Assembly (NCBI GenBank): GCA_003635315.1
Contig: PYJD01000008.1
Span: 146,781-210,780, forward strand
DNA length: 64,000 nt
Reading direction: 5' to 3'
Origin: Candidatus Poribacteria bacterium
Lineage (GTDB): Bacteria > Poribacteria > WGA-4E > WGA-3G
Shown here one piece after another: positions 8,613-17,542 of this stretch. The translations under genes and the position numbers were made by a program. A model generated the notes under the pieces. The model saw only the letters and a list, made by a program, of their open reading frames with translations. It searched no databases and was not told the DNA's origin. Each line of letters starts with the position of its first letter. The stretch's first letter is position 1.

Positions 8613-8780
8613 ATACCAATTCTAAATAAATAGTTCTCTTAAATTCATATGTACTTCAAAATTCGGTGCGGTTCCAAACCGCACCTACCGTGTTTGGTGG
8701 AGTCGTTGCGGTTCCAAACCGCACCTACCAGGTTTGGTGGATGATGTCTATATGTCAGAATATTTCTTAGAAATGGTATT
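8613..8780. repeat. TIR-bounded repeat carrying GCGGTTCCAAACCGC hairpins
   Basis: The element is bounded by ATACCAATTCTAA and TTAGAAATGGTAT, near-perfect inverted ends. Inside are two direct units, each with the self-complementary TGCGGTTCCAAACCGCA (7-bp stem, CCA loop) followed by a CCTACC...GTTTGGTGGA tail. The same family recurs at 56987-57216. No coding capacity is seen. It lies upstream of sat and downstream of the next element. Confidence 0.65.
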
Positions 8781-8804
8781 ATAAAATACACAAAAGTAGT
8801 TTTT

Positions 8805-8917
8805 ATACCATTTCAATTAATTTTTGTACCATTACCAATTGTTTGAAATGAAACTGAATGGAGCACAAACTGGAAAGTTTATACTACAAGAGAGACATTA
8901 TATATCAGAAATGGTAT
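8805..8917. repeat. 113-bp TIR repeat (MITE-like), copy A
   Basis: The left end ATACCATTTC and right end AGAAATGGTAT are inverted. Inside is the family core, a GCACAAACT...AAGTTTATACTAC hairpin remnant followed by AAGAGAGACATT. The length (113 bp) equals that of copy C. Its right end stops 3 bases before the stop codon of the minus-strand gene at 8921. Confidence 0.6.
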
Positions 8918-8920
8918 TAC

Positions 8921-11029
8921 TTATTCATCAATCTTCTCAATTATACATCCGCTCCATACCCAATGATTGTGTCTGGTAGATTTCTTAATCCTAATTTTGG
9001 ATGTATTTATAACAAGGACGATAGATCCATCCGTAACTTCAACATTTATCTTCTTGTCAATTCTTTGGTTGCCAATAGGAATAATAAACTTCGATAAAAA
9101 AGGCTTTTCATTTACAAACATATTAATTTCATGCTCTGCCCCAGCTTCTTCCTGAAAAACAATAGTTATCTGATATGTGCCATTTGGTAAGTCCACTCTA
9201 AAGGCAGCATCTTCTATACCAAATATGCCATCCTTTGTCAGTGGTGGATTCTTGGCGTTTGCTACAGATGCTTGGCGTGGGTGGATTCTCCAATTGGTTG
9301 TATTCAATGGATCTCTTGGGTTCCATTCAGTATCCCATCCATATTTACCCGTTTGATACATGGTTTTTGGGCCGACAATATGATAACCTTGTTCCACTTC
9401 ACCATTGTCAGGTTGCATGTCAAAACGAATAACCATATTTCCGTTTTCAGATTTACTCCATAAGTCCAGGTCAGGTTGGTCAGCAGTTTTTCTCTTGAAT
9501 AGTTTTAGATGTTTAGTCTGATGTATAATATCATAATCGGGTTTAAGATTATTAAAAGGTTCAGTTTCAGGATAATACCATGCAACAACATAATCTGCTC
9601 GAACATAATTGAGGCCAACGCTATCTTTATTATTACGATTAACAGGAAAATAATCGTAATTTGCTTCATAGTTTGCCAGATGTACGACATCATCTGCATA
9701 GACTCCATAGAATGCTTTTATGTGTGAAAATGGAGTGACATATTCAACTCTACCCAATGCTTCAGATTTATGTCCATCAGCACTCATCACATTAAAAGTT
9801 GTATGGGGTTCAATTAAATGGGTACCAGATACAAGTTCAGCCATTTCAGGTGAAATACGTGCATGATCATAGGCTGTCCTACCAAAATGAACCAACGCAA
9901 ATAAGATTAAACAAGCTGAGATACCGTATCTAAAATATTTATGCATATCAAATACTAACCATGGTGCCAACATTAATAAAATGTATAGATGTATTCTATC
10001 GTTAATCCAACCCCCAGGACCGTAACCCCAAGGTGCTTTTATAAACATATAGGTATAAATGAGTGCAATGAGTAAAAATACATCGGTAGATTTCATTTGT
10101 TGACGTCTGTAGAAACGATAATATATTGTAATGAGAACAGATATACCTAAAACTGCAAGTAGGAAATAATTTACAGGTATGTGCCAATTTGTAAAATATA
10201 CTATTGATTTTACACCAATGAAGTATTCCCATATCCACTGCATACCTCTATGTCCACCCTCCTGATGTTGTTTCAGACTTTTTAGATAGTATTGCATTAA
10301 TACAAAGTAGATAGGGATCATATAGAGTAAGAACTGAAAAAACGGTTTTATTGTTAAGAAGAATTGTGTTAATACATCTTTAAACTGTCTATTCTTAATT
10401 CTCCATGTTTCAACAAGAGATTCTGAACCCCAAATGCATGCTGCAGCCACTGAGATACCTAATACAACGAGTCCATACGATACTATATGGGATAGATAAG
10501 TAAGTAGAAGCAGTATATATAATATACATAGTTGCTTAACCTGCATGATATCTTTGTATTTCCACCAATAGCCAAAACTTAGAAAGAAGAATGAAATACT
10601 GAGTGTAAAATTATAAAAACCCATATATAGTAGGTAGTTATATGCAAATGGGAAACCGAGCCATACATAAAGATAATTCTCACTTCTCCCACTATGGACA
10701 GCATTAAGAAAATAGTAAAATGCTATCGGTATCAATCCGATTGCAAATGTTAGGAAGACTTTCTCAGCGTAGAGTGGAGGGAAAACATATAGGAGAGCTA
10801 AAAGTAAAATATGAGATAACCAATTTGGGAAGATGGTGATATTCAGTTTCCATAGATCGCGGATTTTATAGTTTGCAGGATCTGAATATTCTTTAAGTAC
10901 TAATGCGTTATAGACATGACTTGGACCGTCTTGAGATGGAAAATAAACGAAAATCCATAAAGGTAAAATGTGTAAAATCAGTAATACAACAAAAATGTGT
11001 TTCCAAGTAATTTTCTTGAGATAATCCAT
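8921..11029 (-). CDS. Polytopic membrane protein, GT-C glycosyltransferase-like, with C-terminal beta-sandwich domain
   Basis: This 702-residue protein has about ten to twelve hydrophobic helices in residues 1-390. The first loop contains 'FPSQDGPSHVYNA', an acidic motif in the place where GT-C lipid-sugar transferases keep catalytic acidic residues. Residues 400-560 form a soluble part, and the last 130 residues look like a malectin/carbohydrate-binding-type sandwich ('FRVDLPNGTYQITIVF', 'EINMFVNEKPFLS'). It could transfer sugars to an exported acceptor, but no donor or acceptor can be named. The ATG at 11029 follows the stop of nth-like neighbour order closely (24 nt), so it may share a transcript with it. 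A hypothetical-membrane-protein label is the safe fallback. Confidence 0.6.
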   Translation of the reverse strand: MDYLKKITWKHIFVVLLILHILPLWIFVYFPSQDGPSHVYNALVLKEYSDPANYKIRDLWKLNITIFPNWLSHILLLALLYVFPPLYAEKVFLTFAIGLIPIAFYYFLNAVHSGRSENYLYVWLGFPFAYNYLLYMGFYNFTLSISFFFLSFGYWWKYKDIMQVKQLCILYILLLLTYLSHIVSYGLVVLGISVAAACIWGSESLVETWRIKNRQFKDVLTQFFLTIKPFFQFLLYMIPIYFVLMQYYLKSLKQHQEGGHRGMQWIWEYFIGVKSIVYFTNWHIPVNYFLLAVLGISVLITIYYRFYRRQQMKSTDVFLLIALIYTYMFIKAPWGYGPGGWINDRIHLYILLMLAPWLVFDMHKYFRYGISACLILFALVHFGRTAYDHARISPEMAELVSGTHLIEPHTTFNVMSADGHKSEALGRVEYVTPFSHIKAFYGVYADDVVHLANYEANYDYFPVNRNNKDSVGLNYVRADYVVAWYYPETEPFNNLKPDYDIIHQTKHLKLFKRKTADQPDLDLWSKSENGNMVIRFDMQPDNGEVEQGYHIVGPKTMYQTGKYGWDTEWNPRDPLNTTNWRIHPRQASVANAKNPPLTKDGIFGIEDAAFRVDLPNGTYQITIVFQEEAGAEHEINMFVNEKPFLSKFIIPIGNQRIDKKINVEVTDGSIVLVINTSKIRIKKSTRHNHWVWSGCIIEKIDE

Positions 11030-11053
11030 TATTCCTGTCTGAATATCAGTCTC

Positions 11054-11722
11054 CTAAGATTGTTTGTTTTCTTTATAATATAGACAGTAATCGGTTAATG
11101 GACATTGATCACATAAAGGTTTACGTGCATTACAGATTTGTCTACCAAAGTAGATCAGGTTCATATGGAAAGGATAGGATTTACCTTCAGGTATAATGAG
11201 AGGTAATTCATAATGTGCTTTTTCGGCAGAGCAATTTTGTTGAATTAGACCGAGTCGTTTTGCAATACGGTGTATATGTGTATCAACAGGAAATACATCC
11301 CTTCCACAAGCGAATGATAGTGTTACAGATGCAGTTTTTATCCCAATACCCTTATGTTGACACAGTAAATCCATTGCATCTTCAGTATCCATTTTATGGA
11401 TAAATTCCAAACTCAACTCACCATATTCTTGATTTAACCATGTTAGAAAGTTCTTTATTGTCTCAGCTTTCTGCTTACCTAAACCAACGATTCTAATTTG
11501 TTCTTCAATAGACTTTACACTTGCTTTTAGAACTTGTTCCCAAGTTGGGTATTTTTTTCTAAGTTGTATATAACCTTTATCTCGATTTACATCAGTAGTA
11601 TTTTGTGACAAGATGGTCGATATAAGGCATTCAAGGACATCCTTAGTTCCACCTCGTTTTGGAATCCCCATGAATTGTTCGAGTGTATTAGAAATGATAT
11701 TTGCTTTATGACTTAAATCCAA
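11054..11722 (-). CDS. nth: Endonuclease III-like DNA glycosylase/AP lyase
   Basis: Endonuclease III removes oxidised pyrimidines and cuts at the abasic site in base-excision repair. The 222-residue length is normal. Visible signatures are the helix-hairpin-helix 'HKGIGIKTASVTL' containing the catalytic lysine, the catalytic aspartate in 'PVDTHIHRIA', and a [4Fe-4S] cluster loop with spacing C-x6-C-x2-C-x5-C near the C-terminus (CNARKPLCDQCPLTDYC). The early 'ILSQNTTD' block is also typical. It lies 24 nt upstream of the polytopic membrane protein gene, in the same direction. Paralogues of the MutY/Nth superfamily exist, but the K plus D pair and cluster spacing favour Nth. Confidence 0.9.
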   Translation of the reverse strand: MDLSHKANIISNTLEQFMGIPKRGGTKDVLECLISTILSQNTTDVNRDKGYIQLRKKYPTWEQVLKASVKSIEEQIRIVGLGKQKAETIKNFLTWLNQEYGELSLEFIHKMDTEDAMDLLCQHKGIGIKTASVTLSFACGRDVFPVDTHIHRIAKRLGLIQQNCSAEKAHYELPLIIPEGKSYPFHMNLIYFGRQICNARKPLCDQCPLTDYCLYYKENKQS

Positions 11723-11790
11723 GATTTCGTCCGGAAATTAGTTTTAGATATTATATCATATTGAGGGAAAATATCAATGTATATTGTCAT

Positions 11791-13749
11791 CTAAAACAGG
11801 AATCTATACATCGGTTTATCAAGGAAAACAGCTAAGAGACTCCAGAATGAACCGATTAAAAATTCACCGAGAACTATTCCAAGAAAGAATGGAATCGCTT
11901 TTCGATGTAAACGGATACCACCATATTTTAATACTAACCATTTGAGTAACCATCCGATAAAAATGGAACCGATCATGGGATTTATAGCCCAACTCCCAGA
12001 GATTGCATATCCGACAGGATGTAGATTCCACCAAATAAATCGCATACGCATGGCAGCGAGAACAAGTGTAACAAGGAATCCAAATGATGCAAACGCAATA
12101 GCAGGAATATCTGGTGGTGCAGCATAGGTTAACCACGACTCTAATCTACCAAAAGATTCTCTTCCAAAACCAGCACCACCCCCTTCAGTATAATACATTG
12201 AAAGAAATACCCAGAACGAACCTAATGCTCCCAATCCGGATGCTAAGATCATTAGGAGTGCAAATTTCTTAATTGGTATTTTCGCACCTTCTGCTAATTT
12301 GAAACCTTCAAGTTGATGTGGCATTGCATGTGATCTATGTGCGCGGTTTAGAAAGTATAAATATGCGAATCCAGTAAGATTGATTGGACCTAATCTACGG
12401 ATACCTACCAGTCGTGGAAGCATCTCATCAGGACCAATAAAATGTAAATCGTGTACGGGTGATCCGAGTTCTGCTCTGAGTCGTGTAATTGCGATTGCTA
12501 TTGCAAACCAAATAATGAAATAAACGACAATTACCCAGAGACTCATACCCATCTTAAGACAGAATCCGATGATAAAGGTAATTCCACAGATAAATGATAT
12601 GAGTATAAGCCTGTAGGAAACTGGTTCTTTTCTATTATTTGTTCTACCATTTTGTAATAGACTATTCCTTGAGAAGATTGATTGACTAATACTGAGTAAG
12701 TATCTTCTACTCATCCAAATTGCCAGGAGACATAATCCTAAGTATGCCCCATGTGATTGTTCTGCTTCATAAGGGAAACGAGGCAAAGCACGCCAACCTG
12801 CAATTGTACCTAATAACCGTTCTGCACGCCAAATTAGCCAGAATGCCCAACACGAGAAGGAGAGATCGAGCGGAATAAAAAAGGACAATCCAACTCCAAA
12901 AGGGAAAACACCGATTGGACTCCATCCTATTCCACTCCAAGGTTTTTCAGTGAAAATCCGTCTAAGATCGTATAATTTTCCTCCAAGACTTGGAACTGCC
13001 GGAAATAAATAATTTAGACCATTTATAATATCAATGGTTACTCCAATTCCAAGTCCTAACCACATCCAATATGATTTGAAAAACCTTACTTTTGGTGCAG
13101 TCATTTGGAATGGTAATTGGATAATGGGATAACTTAGCCGTTCAGATTCTACCCACTGTTTTCTAAAGATTAGACTCATACACAACATGACAAGATGGAC
13201 TGCCAGTATAAATAGTGTCCACCATAGGATCTTAGGTAACCATGGTATTAAATTCTGTGAATCATAAATACTTGAAAAACCGTAGTAATATCCTTCAAGT
13301 GCACGTTTATTACTGACAACCAACCAAGATGGAATATGTAGATGGAAGAGGTTTATCCAATCGTTTTCAGGAGTTGCGAACCAATGTGCATGTCCAATTA
13401 ATGGCATTAATACCAAGAATCTATCTACTCCTGCAAGACCAGCACCGATGGAGATGCATGTATATATCACTAATAGTTCAGCACGGTTTAAAGCTAAAAT
13501 TTTATTGAGTCTACTCAACAATAAACCGATTCCAAATAGGACCAGAATAGTAAAAATGGCATTATAGAATAAAGAAACTTGGGTAGGACTGCCACCCCCT
13601 CGTAGAATTGATGCAGAAACCCACCAGCAATTTAGTGGTACTAAGATACATATTAGTAGGATGGAAAAAAAGCGGATTTTTTGATATGTAGGTGGGATTT
13701 GTTCAGAATCATACATACTAACTGTATATTGTATACCACAATTAGACAA
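11791..13749 (-). CDS. DUF6785/DUF6784-type polytopic membrane protein
   Basis: This 652-residue protein has about 14 hydrophobic segments. Conserved-looking loops are 'RKQWVESERLSYPIIQLP', 'WSGIGWSPIGVFPFGVGLSF' and 'RAELGSPVHDLHFIGPDEML'. These are typical of the large uncharacterised membrane family annotated DUF6785/DUF6784 in Planctomycetes, Poribacteria and relatives, which vaguely resembles oligopeptide-transporter (OPT) proteins. A transport role is plausible but unproven. It is transcribed divergently from the DUF3352-like gene with only about 50 bp between them. The family identification is from memory of loop motifs, not a search. Confidence 0.6.
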   Translation of the reverse strand: MSNCGIQYTVSMYDSEQIPPTYQKIRFFSILLICILVPLNCWWVSASILRGGGSPTQVSLFYNAIFTILVLFGIGLLLSRLNKILALNRAELLVIYTCISIGAGLAGVDRFLVLMPLIGHAHWFATPENDWINLFHLHIPSWLVVSNKRALEGYYYGFSSIYDSQNLIPWLPKILWWTLFILAVHLVMLCMSLIFRKQWVESERLSYPIIQLPFQMTAPKVRFFKSYWMWLGLGIGVTIDIINGLNYLFPAVPSLGGKLYDLRRIFTEKPWSGIGWSPIGVFPFGVGLSFFIPLDLSFSCWAFWLIWRAERLLGTIAGWRALPRFPYEAEQSHGAYLGLCLLAIWMSRRYLLSISQSIFSRNSLLQNGRTNNRKEPVSYRLILISFICGITFIIGFCLKMGMSLWVIVVYFIIWFAIAIAITRLRAELGSPVHDLHFIGPDEMLPRLVGIRRLGPINLTGFAYLYFLNRAHRSHAMPHQLEGFKLAEGAKIPIKKFALLMILASGLGALGSFWVFLSMYYTEGGGAGFGRESFGRLESWLTYAAPPDIPAIAFASFGFLVTLVLAAMRMRFIWWNLHPVGYAISGSWAINPMIGSIFIGWLLKWLVLKYGGIRLHRKAIPFFLGIVLGEFLIGSFWSLLAVFLDKPMYRFLF

Positions 13750-13768
13750 TCATCAAATGTATTTTGGA

Positions 13769-13797
13769 TTGTTGTAATATATTGTGTATGTTATAAT
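13769..13797 (+). promoter_or_regulatory. Candidate promoter of the DUF3352-like gene
   Basis: TTGTTG and TATAAT are spaced by 17 bases in the short divergent gap. The transcription start predicted from this box falls at about 13804, on top of the first ATG (13803), which argues for the downstream ATG at 13839 as the translation start. Confidence 0.45.
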
Positions 13798-13838
13798 CAT
13801 AAATGGATTCAGTGAAGTCTGTTATCATTATCTATGAT

Positions 13839-15467
13839 ATGAAAATTAGTCGTAAAAAGCTCATCTTAATTATACTTCTCACCTTACTTGGAATTATCCT
13901 TTTGCTATCCGTAATTTATCAAAAAACTGCCCTTTGGAAACCTGAACAAAGCCTAATTACTCTTCTACCCAAATCCCCTTTATGTTATTTAACACTTAAG
14001 GAGTTGGAAGGTCTTGTAAAGACTTTTAATGAGAGTGAATTTGGAGAACAATCGCGTAAAATGCCGCTCATTTCATATATTAGAAATCAACTTTGGTGGA
14101 GACAATTGGTGTATCAGAAGTTAGTATGGGAAGCTGAAATGGGTGGAAAGCTTGATATGGATGGGGTTAATGGACATTTTGGAACAGAAGCGATAATGGC
14201 ATTGTATCAACGTGAAGGAGAACTGTCGTTTCTTCTCATTACAGAAGTTGGGGGACCAGAAAAGCTTGGGATCGAAGCCATTACTGCTACAGATGCTATT
14301 AATCCCAAGTATGAACGGATTCAGAGAGAATACAAGGGTCTAACTATTAATACTATTACTGGATACCCGCGTGATTTTAGTTATACTTTCATTGGAAAAA
14401 TAGGTGTTTTAAGTCTTAGTCCAATTCTTGTTGCGGAAGTGATTGACAATTTTACTCAGCAAGCGAATGGATTTCTTGAATCACATCCCTTTAATGAAAA
14501 GATAATAAAAAGTTATGATCAAGAGTCTAACACCGCTTATCTGGATATTTCTGGTATGTCATTATTAGTAGGAGGATCGAAGGATTATTCATTTCCTATT
14601 GTAGAGCAAATCCTACCTATGATAAAGGATTATGATTATTGTACAATAGGAAATCACTACTCGGATGGTATGATTTATTCTCAATTACGTCTTGGTGAAC
14701 CTGATACATTAGCTATTAGAGAATCTAAATCACTACCAGCATCATTACCTAAACAGACTGCAATTAGAGTATTTAATCCACAGCAGGATTTGACAATGTT
14801 GTGGAATACAGTTAGAGATGGATTGAAGATTAATTCTGAATCTGATCTACCTAATTTTACAGATCTTCTGAAGGGTGAAATGACAATTGGGATGATAGCC
14901 CATACCGAGGGTGAAGATACTAAATTCCCTTCAGTAGTAATATCGGTGCCTATCTTAGACAGATCCGTTTTTGATAAAAGGATTACAAGCTTAGATAAAA
15001 CTAATCTCATGATAAGTGGGAAGGCTTTAGAATTTCTTGAACCGGAAGAATACAGTGGGATTACGATTCAACCGGTAAAATTACGGTTACATTTCCTATT
15101 ATCATTGGTTGGGGGATATGCCGTAATCAATGACGAATTTGTATTTTCTACTACTCTAAATGGCATGAGAGAAGTTATTGACACACGAATTGGCAATAAA
15201 CCAGAACTCTCGGAATTGAGACTTCCATTAAATGATGATGTAATTTACGGATATATTCAACCCGAACTGCTAATTCCTGAAGTAAGGCGTTTACTACCGC
15301 TTATTTCGTTGCTTATGTCACTTTCAGGACAAAAGATAGATTTGAGATTAATTCAACAATTAAGGGACAATTTATTTCCGTTAGAATATCTTGGTCCGAT
15401 TACTGTTGCAGTGAATAAGGATGAAAAAGGGATTGAAGCAAATATAGAGATAGACTTAGAGAAGTGA
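13839..15467 (+). CDS. Membrane-anchored DUF3352-like protein
   Basis: Starting at the second ATG (MKISRKKLILIILL) gives 542 residues with a single N-terminal membrane anchor and a large extracytoplasmic part. That part has the pattern seen in DUF3352 proteins: 'SLITLLPKSPLCYLTLKELEGL' after the anchor, repeated alpha/beta units such as 'FLLITEVGG', and a conserved-looking 'FVFSTTLNGMREVID' near the end. Function of the family is unknown. The track start at 13803 would add 12 unlikely residues and sits at the predicted transcription start. It is followed by an oxidoreductase gene 89 bp downstream, maybe on the same transcript. Confidence 0.6.
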   Translation: MKISRKKLILIILLTLLGIILLLSVIYQKTALWKPEQSLITLLPKSPLCYLTLKELEGLVKTFNESEFGEQSRKMPLISYIRNQLWWRQLVYQKLVWEAEMGGKLDMDGVNGHFGTEAIMALYQREGELSFLLITEVGGPEKLGIEAITATDAINPKYERIQREYKGLTINTITGYPRDFSYTFIGKIGVLSLSPILVAEVIDNFTQQANGFLESHPFNEKIIKSYDQESNTAYLDISGMSLLVGGSKDYSFPIVEQILPMIKDYDYCTIGNHYSDGMIYSQLRLGEPDTLAIRESKSLPASLPKQTAIRVFNPQQDLTMLWNTVRDGLKINSESDLPNFTDLLKGEMTIGMIAHTEGEDTKFPSVVISVPILDRSVFDKRITSLDKTNLMISGKALEFLEPEEYSGITIQPVKLRLHFLLSLVGGYAVINDEFVFSTTLNGMREVIDTRIGNKPELSELRLPLNDDVIYGYIQPELLIPEVRRLLPLISLLMSLSGQKIDLRLIQQLRDNLFPLEYLGPITVAVNKDEKGIEANIEIDLEK

Positions 15468-15556
15468 GAATGAGCTTGTTTTTGACAAGTGTAGGGAAAT
15501 AAAGGAATAGCTATTACATAATAAAATTTATAGATTATAGATCGGATAACATTAAG

Positions 15557-16609
15557 ATGAAATCAAAGATTGGTATTGGTATAGTAAGTTTTGCTCATGG
15601 ACATGCTAATGCATATTGTAATCAGATGGTATCTTTTGATGATGTGAACCTCATTGGTTGTTGGGATGATAATGAGGAACGTGGTAGGCGTGCTGCTGAA
15701 CAATATAATATGAAATATTCCCCACATCTTGAAGATATAGTATGTAATTCGGAAATAGATGCAGTGATTGTTACCTGTGAGACAAACAGACATGCTGAGA
15801 TGGTTGTGGCGGCAGCGAAAGAAGGAAAAGATATATTATGCCAGAAACCTATGGCACTCACACTTGAGGATTGTGATGTAATTGGAGATATTGTAAGAAA
15901 GACGGGTGTGAAATTCATGATGGCTCATCAGATGCGACGTGATCCAGCGAATATTGCTATGAAAGAATTGATTGACAGTGGGGTCTTGGGAAAGATTGGG
16001 ATGCTTCGAAGACGTCATTGCATTAATGTCCTTTTTAATGAAGCATTTGTTACAGGACCAAGTAAATGGCATATTGATCCAGAGAAGAATATGGGTATGT
16101 TTATGGATGATGCATCTCATGCGACCGATTTTATTTATTGGATGCTTGGGAAACCATTGAGTGTGATGGCTGAAATTGATAATGTACTTACAGATGTAGC
16201 ACCTGATGATACAGGTGTTGCGATTTATCGATTTGAAGATGGTGCAATGGCTGTCCTCCTAAATACGTCTGTAACTTTAGCGGGTGAGAATACAACAGAG
16301 ATTTATGGAGATAATGGGGTTGCAATCCAGAATTATGGGGATGCTCCATCTTGCAATTTACCAAGACCTGATAATGCTGTAGCCTTGAAACTCTATACTA
16401 AGGATGAACCATCATGGAAAGATCTGGGAATAGAAATTCCTGATGGACACGGGGTTAGAATTGGTGGAGTTCCACGACCATTCATTGATTGTTTAAAGAG
16501 TGATTCTATCCCTGATGTGTCTGTTGAGGAAGGAAGGGTTTCAGTGGAAATGGTGTTAGGTGCGTATCAATCTGCTCAGGAAGGGAAACGGGTAACTTTC
16601 CCATTATAA
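15557..16609 (+). CDS. Gfo/Idh/MocA-family NAD(P)-dependent oxidoreductase
   Basis: The 350-residue product has an N-terminal Rossmann fold (GIGIVSFAHGHANAY), the family's lysine motif as 'CQKPMAL' (usually EKP) and the catalytic-histidine helix 'DDASHATDFIYWML'. The family oxidises or reduces sugars, inositols and related polyols. The unusual residues around the nucleotide site (SFAHGH in place of GxGxxG) suggest a divergent cofactor mode. The substrate cannot be named. The reading frame stops 7 bases before a 139-bp TIR repeat. Base composition is like that of its neighbours. Confidence 0.8.
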   Translation: MKSKIGIGIVSFAHGHANAYCNQMVSFDDVNLIGCWDDNEERGRRAAEQYNMKYSPHLEDIVCNSEIDAVIVTCETNRHAEMVVAAAKEGKDILCQKPMALTLEDCDVIGDIVRKTGVKFMMAHQMRRDPANIAMKELIDSGVLGKIGMLRRRHCINVLFNEAFVTGPSKWHIDPEKNMGMFMDDASHATDFIYWMLGKPLSVMAEIDNVLTDVAPDDTGVAIYRFEDGAMAVLLNTSVTLAGENTTEIYGDNGVAIQNYGDAPSCNLPRPDNAVALKLYTKDEPSWKDLGIEIPDGHGVRIGGVPRPFIDCLKSDSIPDVSVEEGRVSVEMVLGAYQSAQEGKRVTFPL

Positions 16610-16615
16610 TTGATT

Positions 16616-16754
16616 TTATAGTAAATTTTTGAATTAATGTAACATTTTGAGATGTAGGAGGGAACTCCGATTCCCGACTATCACTGCGTAAAATCGCGAT
16701 TCGGAAATCGCTCCTACAGGGATTTTGTGTTATTATTTTTAATGTTTACTATAA
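16616..16754. repeat. 139-bp TIR repeat, copy 1
   Basis: The ends are perfect inverted repeats, TTATAGTAAA and TTTACTATAA. A central arm pair, TGTAGGAG ... CTCCTACA, with flanking partly complementary bases (ACTCCGATTC / GATTCGGAAATCG) can fold into a long hairpin. A second copy of exactly the same length lies at 60995-61133. It fills the gap between two convergent genes and ends 2 bases before the stop codon of the minus-strand SDR gene. It has no coding capacity and looks like a non-autonomous MITE. Confidence 0.75.
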
Positions 16755-16756
16755 TT

Positions 16757-17491
16757 CTAAGGACTCACCCGTCTCATTATACTGAGAATCTGTCCGGTTG
16801 GACCACTATCGGTGGGTTGTGTAGCTAAGAATAGAGCAGATGCGACAACCTGTTCGGGTTCTTTCCATGGGTCACTCTGACCTCTAAATGTATCCGTACT
16901 TTCCCATGCGGGTTTTGATAGTTGTGTTTTCACAGGACCAGGTATGAGTACATTAGCAATGATCCCATCCTGCCAAACCTCTTCAGCTATGGATTGTGTT
17001 AATCCATGTAATGCAGCTTTCGAAGCACTATATATACTCAGATTCGCATGTCCCACTTGTCCTAATCCTGAACCTATATTGATAATGTTTCCACTATTCT
17101 GTTTTTGCATTATAGGCAATACATACCGACAGCAATGCACTACTGCCATAACATTCACCTGCCATACCTGATGCCATTCTTCATCAGTTGAATCTAAGAA
17201 CAATCCTCTTGGATTAATACCTGCATTATTAACCAATATATCTATACGGTTATATTCTTCAATTGTTCTATTCACAAGAGCTTCAACCGCTGTTTGATCG
17301 GTAACATCTGCGGGTATAGCAAGGACATTCCCGCCATTATCGGTAATCTCATTTGCTACATCATCCAATTGGTCAGTAGTTCTTGAAGTGATTACAACAT
17401 TTGCACCTTCGGCAGCGAATGCAATTGAAAGAGCTTTACCAATCCCTCGTCCACCACCAGTTACTATTACAGTTTTATCTTTTAGTTGCAT
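16757..17491 (-). CDS. Short-chain dehydrogenase/reductase (SDR)
   Basis: A classical SDR of 244 residues: cofactor motif TGGGRGIGKA at the start, NNAG (strand 4), and the catalytic Ser-Tyr-Lys set in 'IINIGSG...SIYSASKAAL'. These enzymes interconvert alcohols and carbonyls with NAD(P)H; no substrate clue is given by the neighbours. The C-terminus 'ILSIMRRVSP' is a little shorter and less regular than the usual SDR end, and the stop codon abuts a repeat element, so the last residues might have been altered by the insertion. It is followed upstream on the same strand by the J-domain gene after 51 bp. Confidence 0.85.
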   Translation of the reverse strand: MQLKDKTVIVTGGGRGIGKALSIAFAAEGANVVITSRTTDQLDDVANEITDNGGNVLAIPADVTDQTAVEALVNRTIEEYNRIDILVNNAGINPRGLFLDSTDEEWHQVWQVNVMAVVHCCRYVLPIMQKQNSGNIINIGSGLGQVGHANLSIYSASKAALHGLTQSIAEEVWQDGIIANVLIPGPVKTQLSKPAWESTDTFRGQSDPWKEPEQVVASALFLATQPTDSGPTGQILSIMRRVSP

Positions 17492-17542
17492 TACCTAATC
17501 CTTCGTTTGCCATATCAATGTTCAGTCTTATTCTATATGTAG

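Noticed and set aside
8587-8920. Riboswitch upstream of sat
   Set aside because: The gap is filled by two TIR repeats that also occur elsewhere; no known sulfur or SAM riboswitch core was recognised.
13803-13838. ORF-track start of the DUF3352-like gene at 13803
   Set aside because: A good promoter predicts transcription starting at about that codon; the second ATG begins a normal anchor sequence.
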